Shown here piece by piece: positions 25,201 to 30,617 of a DNA stretch of 30,617 nt (position 1 is its first letter; each line of letters begins with the position of its first letter). A program made the translations under genes and the position numbers. The DNA comes from Elysia marginata (Eukaryota; Mollusca; Gastropoda; Plakobranchidae), in the NCBI GenBank assembly GCA_019649035.1, contig BMAT01004783.1, forward strand, positions 41,292 through 71,908. The letters are read 5' to 3'. The notes below the pieces were generated by a model, which saw only the letters and a list, made by a program, of their open reading frames with translations, was not told where the DNA came from and made no database searches.

Positions 25201-28200
25201 GGCATCCTGCGATCAGCACCTGTACCTTTCATTGCTGTAGCAAAATAAATGAAAAGTAATTAACAAATAAAACGACTGAAGTAAAGTCTTATCACAATTT
25301 ACTTGTTTAACACCTATTATTCCCTGTTGAGCCTGAATGAGCAGCCAATAGAAATTTCTTTACTCATGAGATTTGGGTATCATGTATTATTTCTTTACAT
25401 TTTAATTCCCAGTTTTAATACATTGCGATTCTTACAAGTTATAGCCAACCGAAAAAATGTCTAAATAGCATGTCTAAATCTGTGGAGCAGAGCAATAACT
25501 GATAGTAAAACAAAAAAGTGAATTTATGAAGAAAAATTATTTATAATAGTTGGACAAAAACATTCAAATTTATACTATCAGAACAAAATTAGCTCTTTGT
25601 CATCCTATGATGCTCTGTGCACATTCTGATGGAATATTGAGGTATTAGTATTTTTTTCCCAAAGCAGATATGACCCCCAAAATCAAGACAAAGGTAATGA
25701 ACTGTTATATAAACAAAAAAAGGGAATGCAGGACTATTAGCTGGATCTGAGTAAAATTTTGAAAACTAAACATATCCTAGAACTACAAAGACCCATAATT
25801 CTAGCTTTGGCCCTGGTAACGTAAGCTATGGATCTAAATAAAAGGACTTAGGGTACAAGTTAGTGTAAACCAAGGCACTTGTGACTGAGACGAATGTAAA
25901 AAGTGGCAATTGATCAGCCTGGACAAAAGAGAGCACAAAAATCATAGAGAGAGAAGAGGGATTAGAGTTACACAGCTAAGGAGTTATTATAATTTATATA
26001 GGGTGAGACAGATTGAAGTGGGAACAGGATAGGAAGGAGTACAAAACAGCAATAGGGAGAAAGAAGAAAGAGAAGGATGAAGAAGAAAAATCAAAGACAG
26101 AGATAAACTGAGGGAATATAGGCCTATGGAAATTAGAAGGTGAATATAGATATCTAGGCAGGGCCTACAATGTAGAATGCAAAATCGAATTTAGACAACT
26201 TTTAACCTCACCCAGGATATATTCCGACCTTATTGGGTCTACACAAAGGGTAGTTTTATCAAACTGTTATGCATAACTTCACAGTAAAACTCATTGATTT
26301 TATCATTATATTACATATCAAAGCCAAACCATCACTCCAATAATTTCTATAAAAATTTTTTAATATATCTAAATACTTATTCAAATGGAATGAATACGTT
26401 TTTTTCTTTGACTTTCGACATGTTCAACCTATCACATCCACTAATTTATCTTTTATCGTTTCATCTTCAATAGACCCCTTTTCCTATTTTTCTCACCTTC
26501 TATGTATGTGCATACTACATAAAAAGGCAAAATAAAACTGGAGACAGCTTTGATTTTTTTTAGACTCCTGCTATTTTTGTGATCTATTATGAATATGTCT
26601 TTGTGTGAGTTTGAATCCTTACCCGTTTATTGCCTTCTCATACAAAATCTTTACCTAAATACCAAAGCTTCTATTCTAGTGTTTTTTCATTCCTAGGTGC
26701 ATATTGATAGAAAATATATATAAAATTTACAAAATTCTGGCTACGTTGTGTCATGTTTTAAAAAACATTTTTCAATAATAAAAAAAACTTACAGGGGAAA
26801 AAATCCACAGTCACTTCTTTCATCAATGGTGGTAGATCCTGAGAGAAAAAGAGAGAGTGGAAAAATATCAAAACTATACAAAAAAAAAAGCATACACAAG
26901 TATATAATCATGTACATGCATAACACCAGCAGCCTTTCTATCTTTTCAGCCTTGTTCAAATTATGCCACCATTTTTCATCATCGTTTGCTCTCTTATAAT
27001 AACACTTCTAGCTGTAGGTCAATGGGGTTTTGTTATAATTGCCTTTGATATTTTGCTTTCATAGTAAACTGTACTATGTCATTCATGCATACTAATATTT
27101 ACAAAGCAAGAGAAAACTTGTTACACTTTGACCTTTGTTTATAAATTCTTTATAACTATCACAGCTGTTTTATCTATTCTGTTATGCAATGTCTTCACTG
27201 CAGAAAATCATAGAATTTAACTTACTATTGAGCTATTTTCAATTGTTTGAGTGCAACAAACATATTTATTTCCTTAAAAATCATGAGTATTAAAAAAAAA
27301 AGTTTTGTAGCTATCCCTACTTGAAAATAACATAATTCTGTCTTGCATTCTGCCCAAATGAGTCTGAAGTCGAATGGATTAGTTTTGAGATAGGCTTTCA
27401 AAGTTTAGTGTGTGTTCAGAAGTCTTTTTTTTATTTTAGATATTGAGACTAGCAACATTACTGAACAGTTTTCACACCTAATTTATGTTTAATGTGTTCA
27501 GTTTTAATTAGTATTGTTGCTAAAGTCTCTACAACTTTAAATTGAATTTTCTCCCTTTTCTGAAATTTCAAAAGACCTAACCCTGCTGACTTCAAATGGC
27601 TATAACTTCACATAGAAGCATGATAGAGCTTTTCTGTTTGTTGTATTTGAAAGTAAAGAAAGTGAGCTTTTCTATGGTACCAATATCTAATTACCTTCCA
27701 ATTTCGACTTAAGACTCATTTAGACTGGTTGCAAGACATATCATGTAAAACAAGACTAAAGTTATTATTGAAACAAGAAAAATCAACCATAACACTTTTC
27801 ACATTATAAGTTTAATACTATTTTTCTACTCCACCCATAAATTTGATTTTGAATGAGATAGGCACTTGGATCAACTTTGAATTAGACATAATCTTAGATG
27901 AATGGGTCTCAATTTCATCCTCAAAATCATTTCCTTTTAATTCATTGAATAATCTAGCTTGAAGTCATTATCTGAATAATGATATTCATAAGAATCTTTA
28001 AAATATTTCTAAAATATTTGCTTTTGAACACTGCCTTGAGACCTCTATGCCACCTTCACAAACTGCCAAAAATAGACTTACGTCTGCCAAGTTTCAATTG
28101 TTAAGCTTCAAGGCTTAAATAGTTCATTTTAATTAATAACTAAAAAAAGAGCTAACTGAATCAGATAAAACTTTAAGGAAAGGTATTAAAAGGGTTTCTT

Positions 28201-30142
28201 TACTGTCTCAAGCATTTGCCTTGGCTTTTCTGCGGTTTACAAAATGAGATACATGAGGGCAAAGCTAAGCTCAGCCCATGGAAAACATAATAGTAAGCAA
28301 CTGTTCACATATATTGATATAATAATAAGCAGCAAATGTTGCAAGTACAGCAGAACAAATGTTGTTTGAGGTAAAAAAAACATAGGAAAAAGCCATTTGA
28401 TTACATGCAGCTCATGGTTACCATTCAAAATAGGAAACTTTAGACTTATAACTCAAAATCTAATACACAGGTTTTTATTCTACAAACTGTATTAATATTT
28501 TCTCATCAATATGAAACCTTTGCCACCAACAGTTGAATCCTATTTTATATGGGTTTTTCAAATTTTTGTATTATATGCATGTATGTATTGAAAGTTGTAA
28601 ATAACTACTTTTTTTTTTTTAAATCTGCAAAATATTGAAAAAAGGCGCTTTCAATATCCAAAGCAGTAAGCTGGCAACCTAAGTACAAAGTTGCACAAGA
28701 GTAGCATGACAAACTTTTGAGTAATATATCTTGCAACCAGTCTAAATGAGTATTAAGTCAAAATTGGAAGGTAGTCAGTAATTGGTATCACAAAAAAGCT
28801 TATTTTTTCTACTCTCAAATACAACAATGCAAAAGCTCTTTAATGCTTCTGTATGAAGTTATAGCCCTTTGAAGTCGACAGAGTTAGAACTTTTGAAAGT
28901 TCAGAAAGGGAAGAAAATAGCATTTAAAGTTTAGACGACTCCTAAGGTATTGAGGCCTTAGCAACCACACCAATTAAACAGCTATAAACGAAATTTGAAA
29001 ACCAATTAGATGTGAAAACTGTCTAGAAATGTTTTAGCATCAATATCTAGAATTTAAAAAATTTTGACCTCTGAATACCCACTAAATTTTAAAAGTCTAT
29101 ATCTCAAAACTAAGCCTTTTGACTTATGACTCATTTGGACAGAATGCGCAACTTAAGGGTTAAATGCATGAAAAAAAAAACATTTTCAGAAAAGCGCAAA
29201 AGAAAACCAAATAAAAGAGTAAAAAGGGAGCCTAAGGTTACAGGCAATTGAACCGTGTATGTCTGGCCTCCCTATGTCTCATGCAATGCCTGGAATTCAG
29301 CAAACAGCATTCTGTCGCCTCAGCAGTCGCCACCCGCAGTTTATTTGCTTTTAGTGTCAAGGTATTTAGAGTAAAAACAATTTTTAGAGGCTAAAGGTAA
29401 CAAGAAATAGACTATAGAAAAATATACGTCTGGATGGCCTTAACCCTCTTGGCTTTTTTGCTAATAGCATATTACTATGGGCTGAGGCCATTGTTTTTCC
29501 TATTGAAATAACATATTTTTACAGAATTTTGACAAAGTTTTGTTTCCAAATTATAAAAAAAAATAGTTATAAGTGTCTTTGGAACAAAAAAAAAACGGTC
29601 CCTTTTTGTTGAGAAAAAGATGTATTTTCAAATTTCATCAAATCTTAAATTCAGCCCTTTGACCCCTATACCCCCCATACAGAGGGGTTCTGAAAATGAC
29701 CTTACACTGCCACCTTTCCTTTCAGAGCTTATCATATAGCCTCTGATACTAATAACAAGAAGAGGCAAACAATAAAGAAGAGTTCTTTGTGAGTTTAAAA
29801 ATTAGTAGAGATGTTGATAGATACATTCAGCAAAATACTCATGGATCTACCTGTTGCTTTTAATTGAAAGTCTGTAACATCAAGCACTTGGGTGAAGAAA
29901 AAAAATCTGACTCTTCGCTTCTACTCTAAGTCTACACATTACACATATTTAGAAGGCAATAATAAACCAGTGAAGTAAACAAAGTCTCCATCTCTTTATT
30001 GTGTACCTTATAATTGGTCAGTGTGATGCGCCCGTCGCAGCCACAGGTTCTGGTGAAAGCGTCGTCATGAGCAACCACAACCTGTTGGTCAAGGCTCAGG
30101 TGACAGTCAAGCTCCAGCATGTCCGTCCCTGCAGCCACCGCA
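10042..30142 (-). CDS. GDPD1: GDPD1/GDPD3-like glycerophosphodiester phosphodiesterase, partial gene lacking its 5' exons
   Basis: Spliced minus-strand gene: join of 30142-30007, 26838-26793, 25234-25116, 24119-24030, 21159-21023, 19393-19331, 18398-18347, then either 14171-13923 or 10227-10042. All junctions are GT-AG and phases match (0, 1, 0, 0, 2, 2, 0). Window residues run 1-297 with the proximal last exon or 1-276 with the distal one. Human GDPD1 has about 314 residues, so roughly 50-60 N-terminal residues, including the first catalytic HRG motif and the N-terminal membrane segment, lie off the right edge. Visible hallmarks are LELD (Glu11 and Asp13, expected metal ligands), AHDD (His26, expected general acid/base), PLLEE and NVDIK (73-92), TVWGN (115-119), a hydrophobic segment at 142-161 and W219 in TFLWVLN. 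The family hydrolyses lysophospholipids and N-acyl-ethanolamine lysophospholipids to lysophosphatidic acid at internal membranes; that is known for the mammalian proteins and inferred here. GDPD1 versus GDPD3 is not resolved. Confidence 0.93.
10228..13922 (-). other. Stretch between the two alternative last exons: proximal 3' UTR or distal-isoform intron
   Basis: 3695 bp. It is 3' UTR and downstream sequence for the proximal isoform, and part of an 8119-bp intron (10228..18346) for the distal one. It holds a degraded relative of the CAGTGGAATCC element at about 12450..12560. No trace of other GDPD exons is seen here, which argues against a whole second gene copy. Confidence 0.7.
12450..12560. 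mobile_element. Degraded relative of the CAGTGGAATCC element
   Basis: The right end reads GATTCCACTG at 12551..12560, the complement of the CAGTGGAATC terminus. At 12459..12476 AAGCGAACCCCTTGTGGCAT resembles AAGCTAAACCCCTTTGGGCAT just inside the left end of 5858..6034. The left terminus itself is eroded, so the start is approximate. The right flank is CA rather than TA. Confidence 0.45.
13923..14171 (-). CDS. GDPD1: GDPD proximal alternative last coding exon (long Ser/Thr-rich tail)
   Basis: The acceptor is CTGCTCTTGCAG|ACC at 14171 with a good pyrimidine tract, and the TGA ends at 13923. It encodes 82 residues: TFLWVLNTDLDFEKAF, KTGASGVMTDRPGLLRAWL and then a tail. The first 38 residues close the TIM barrel; W219 and the TDRP motif are family-conserved. 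The remaining 44 or so residues form a tail rich in Ser, Thr, Pro, Asp and Glu (for example SPDPATSTTAATSPELQDGD), likely disordered and absent from human GDPD1, which ends about ten residues after the TDYP motif. It is G+C rich relative to its flanks. No minus-strand AATAAA is present downstream until about 12354, so the poly(A) site is unclear; an ATTAAA lies at 12962..12967. Confidence 0.92.
   Translation of the reverse strand, partial: TFLWVLNTDLDFEKAFKTGASGVMTDRPGLLRAWLDQTQSGITSHRDCISSGLSSPDPATSTTAATSPELQDGDGDSSALIS
15366..15379. other. Assembly gap of 14 N
   Basis: Fourteen undetermined bases within the intron before the proximal last exon. The true length of the missing sequence is unknown. 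Confidence 0.99.
17478..17489. repeat. Homopolymer run of 12 G
   Basis: Twelve consecutive G on plus inside the intron before the proximal last exon, followed by TGTTG and a T run. On the transcribed minus strand this is a C12 tract. Its length is likely variable or subject to sequencing error. Confidence 0.9.
18347..18398 (-). CDS. GDPD1: GDPD coding exon 7 of window, last shared exon
   Basis: 52 bp. The acceptor is GTTTTCAG|G at 18398 and the donor ATACAG|GTAAGT at 18347. It encodes LLIRPSLIRHLEKRGIQ (199-215), matching vertebrate LLMRKALFDHLTARGIQ. It ends at a phase-0 boundary directly before the WVLN strand. That boundary is where the two alternative last exons attach, so the strong GTAAGT donor here is the decision point for which C-terminus is made. 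Confidence 0.9.
18399..19330 (-). other. GDPD intron 6 of window (932 bp)
   Basis: GT-AG intron. Around 18847..18920 it has several AGATCT/CTAGATC motifs close together, a short palindrome-rich patch. Nothing else recognised. Confidence 0.7.
19331..19393 (-). CDS. GDPD1: GDPD coding exon 6 of window (63-bp small exon)
   Basis: The acceptor is ATTTTCAG|GGAG at 19393 and the donor GACAA|GTAAGT at 19331. It encodes ERLFQRRFGCFIRFIVWAGD between two split codons (Ser from TC+G, Lys from AA+G). It matches the vertebrate stretch around SQKFLIWLSD. Phase 2 on both sides, so the frame fits exons 5 and 7 only as drawn. The length is a multiple of three, so skipping would preserve the frame. Confidence 0.88.
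19394..21022 (-). other. GDPD intron 5 of window (1629 bp)
   Basis: GT-AG intron, A+T rich. No gene or clear repeat recognised. Confidence 0.75.
21023..21159 (-). CDS. GDPD1: GDPD coding exon 5 of window (hydrophobic, membrane-associated segment)
   Basis: 137 bp. The acceptor is GTCTTCCAG|AAT at 21159 and the donor GAATC|GTAAGT at 21023. It encodes residues 132-176 plus two bases of a Ser codon. The run LRVLHLVLLF followed by WTGLLPFVSI (142-161) is strongly hydrophobic and matches the segment ending FFTGLLPFVPI of vertebrate GDPD1, annotated there as a second membrane segment or membrane-embedded loop. This segment is a mark of the GDPD1/GDPD3 subfamily as opposed to soluble bacterial GlpQ/UgpQ types. 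The rest (KESFLEVLAPVLVLE) continues the hydrophobic character. Confidence 0.93.
21160..24029 (-). other. GDPD intron 4 of window (2870 bp)
   Basis: GT-AG intron. Short open frames occur in it but none has recognisable protein similarity or codon texture. No transposon terminus identified. Confidence 0.75.
24030..24119 (-). CDS. GDPD1: GDPD coding exon 4 of window (ITVWGN)
   Basis: 90 bp, exactly 30 codons, phase 0 at both ends. The acceptor is TTTGCAG|GTT and the donor AAAGTT|GTAAGT. It encodes VDALIRKYDRED, ITVWGN and VKDRVCQKLYKV (residues 102-131). It aligns without gaps to the vertebrate GDPD1 segment with KRYNREHLTVWGN. As an in-frame cassette it could be skipped without a frameshift, but that would remove a central barrel strand. 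Confidence 0.94.
24120..25115 (-). other. GDPD intron 3 of window (996 bp)
   Basis: GT-AG intron, A+T rich, with A-runs on plus near 24170 and 25040. Nothing else recognised. Confidence 0.75.
25116..25234 (-). CDS. GDPD1: GDPD coding exon 3 of window (PLLEEVFEAFP ... NVDIK)
   Basis: 119 bp. The acceptor is GCTACAG|CA at 25234 and the donor GAAAAG|GTTCTT at 25116, a weaker donor than its neighbours because it lacks the +3 to +6 consensus. It encodes MKGTGADRRMPLLEEVFE, then AFPHIPMNVDIK, then DDDDTLIEK (window residues 63-101). The PLLEE Glu and the NVDIK strand are conserved TIM-barrel positions near the metal and phosphate site. NVDIK has Asp where bacterial relatives usually have Glu, as human GDPD1 also does (NIDIK). 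A run of four Asp replaces the vertebrate Val-Asn-Asn-Asn loop. Phase 1 in, phase 0 out. Confidence 0.93.
25235..26792 (-). other. GDPD intron 2 of window (1558 bp)
   Basis: GT-AG intron. A+T-rich sequence with a purine-rich stretch (about 26030..26110, GA/AAG runs on plus). No gene, RNA or clear element recognised. Confidence 0.75.
26793..26838 (-). CDS. GDPD1: GDPD coding exon 2 of window (46-bp small exon)
   Basis: Very small exon. The acceptor is CTCTCAG|GAT at 26838 and the donor CCCCT|GTAAGT at 26793, a perfect GTAAGT. It encodes DLPPLMKEVTVDFFP plus the first base of a Ser codon completed by the next exon (T + CA). This matches the ELPPYLGK region of vertebrate GDPD1, the loop after the catalytic His strand. 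It enters in phase 0 and leaves in phase 1, consistent with both neighbours. It is too short to be found by an open-frame scan; it is supported by the family match plus both splice sites. Confidence 0.85.
27339..27738 (-). mobile_element. TA-flanked MITE-like element, copy 2, inverted (400 bp)
   Basis: Reverse-complement copy of the element at 3478..3903, within GDPD intron 1. On plus it begins TGTCTTGCATTCTGCCC and ends GGTTGCAAGACA followed by TA; the left flank reads TC rather than TA, taken as a mutated target site. Shared blocks on the minus strand include GGTACCATAG in place of GGTATCACAG, CAAATACAAC, CAGAAAAGC and TTTCAGAAAAGGG. Diverged by substitutions and small indels. Confidence 0.75.
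28727..29153 (+). mobile_element. TA-flanked MITE-like element, copy 3 (427 bp)
   Basis: Same orientation as copy 1, flanked by TA at 28725-28726 and 29154-29155. It starts TATCTTGCAACCAGTC and ends near GGACAGAATGCGCAACT. It lies 988 bp beyond copy 2 in the same intron and in opposite orientation, so the two could pair in the GDPD pre-mRNA. Confidence 0.75.
30007..30142 (-). CDS. GDPD1: GDPD coding exon 1 of window (metal-binding LELD and catalytic AHDD)
   Basis: 136 bp. The acceptor ends ...TTTCTAG just before 30142 and the donor is AAG|GTACAC at 30007. The intron before it is phase 2: the first base T completes a codon that would read His if the previous exon ends in CA, as in the vertebrate stretch Gln-His-Ala-Val. 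The encoded residues run from AVAAGTDMLELD to LTNYK. The Glu and Asp of LELD are the family's divalent-metal ligands, and the His of AHDD is the expected catalytic acid/base, so this exon carries the heart of the active site. The reading frame stays open past the donor into the intron, but that part does not resemble the family. The local G+C is visibly higher than in the flanking introns. Confidence 0.93.
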
Positions 30143-30617
30143 CTAGAAATGGACAGCAAAAAAGAAGGCGATTACAGCTTTATACTGGTAGTCCAAGCGC
30201 ATTACAACTTGCTGGCAAATAAACACCAGGGAAAATTCAAGACAGATTTATAGTACTGCTACTCAACATAATGTAAAAAAGCTATTATTAATTCAAGGCT
30301 TCACAAGCTTCTTTAGCTATTTTGCAGGAATGGTAGTCAGGAAAACTGGGAAAAGAGGAACACTTTTTTGACCATCAATGGGAAATATTCAATTCTTTGA
30401 AGTTTTCACCCGTTCAAACAGATCTCCAGGTTTATAGGGATAGGGGCTTAGTTTTTCGACTTTCTAAGCTTAGTCGGCCTCGATTAAAGGGGAAATGGGG
30501 CGATAAGGCTTCTTTTCCTGACTAACCCCGTTTTCCCGACTTCCCTGGTACATGTATCATGAAAACGAGAAACTCATTGTGTTCAGGGACATATAATTAT
30601 TACAAAACATACAGAGA
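30143..30617 (-). other. Intron upstream of the first visible GDPD exon (partial)
   Basis: A T-rich minus-strand tract leads to the acceptor at 30143-30144. No other coding exon is recognised to the edge of the window. The stretch 30400-30560 is somewhat richer in G+C but has no readable protein similarity. Confidence 0.7.

Larger units (their letters stand above)
26839..30006 (-). other. GDPD intron 1 of window (3168 bp), repeat-rich
   Basis: Carries the inverted pair of TA-flanked elements (27339..27738 and 28727..29153). Between 29228 and 29450 two loosely similar stretches occur in direct orientation (around GCCTAAGGTTACAGG and GGCTAAAGGTAACA, each followed by a TATGTCTGG/TACGTCTGG block), which may be a degraded repeat. 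No coding similarity is seen. Confidence 0.75.

Noticed and set aside
30001-30222. 73-residue open frame on plus
   Set aside because: Antisense shadow of the GDPD exon at 30007..30142.
1-30617. CRISPR arrays, operons, rRNA or tRNA genes
   Set aside because: No regularly spaced repeats and no tRNA or rRNA consensus stretches were seen; the spliced gene shows this is animal DNA.

Overview
This is a eukaryotic (animal) genomic window, A+T rich (about two thirds by eye), with small coding exons separated by long introns and many transposon remnants. The intron-exon texture, the protein similarity and the repeat types fit an invertebrate. A mollusc, perhaps a gastropod, is my best guess, but the sequence does not prove it.

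The only gene I can support lies on the minus strand from the right edge to about position 10,000. It encodes a membrane-associated glycerophosphodiester phosphodiesterase of the GDPD1/GDPD3 (GDE4/GDE7, lysophospholipase D) family. Seven constitutive coding exons (30007..30142, 26793..26838, 25116..25234, 24030..24119, 21023..21159, 19331..19393, 18347..18398) join in frame through GT-AG introns. They cover the TIM-barrel from just after the first catalytic His motif to the penultimate strand. The 5' exons (N-terminal membrane segment and first HRG motif) and the promoter lie beyond the right edge.

The most striking feature is the 3' end. After the exon at 18347..18398 there are two homologous last coding exons in tandem, each with its own acceptor, in the same phase and with its own stop. 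The proximal one is 13923..14171 (82 residues, Ser/Thr-rich acidic tail). The distal one is 10042..10227 (61 residues, short polar, partly basic tail). Both encode the closing strand and helix of the barrel (TFLWVLN ... MTDR), with about 23 of 38 aligned residues identical. This predicts two isoforms that share a core and differ in the last barrel element and C-terminus.

The introns and the roughly 10 kb downstream of the gene (1..9,700) hold no other recognisable gene. They contain: three copies of a roughly 400-430 bp element with imperfect terminal inverted repeats and TA flanks (3478..3903, 27339..27738 inverted, 28727..29153), two of them forming an inverted pair inside one intron; a 177-bp TA-flanked element starting CAGTGGAATCC (5858..6034), with related termini at 488 and 12560; the 3' end of a non-LTR retrotransposon ORF (2154..2339, minus); a possible SINE piece near 3240; simple repeats; and a 14-N gap at 15366..15379.
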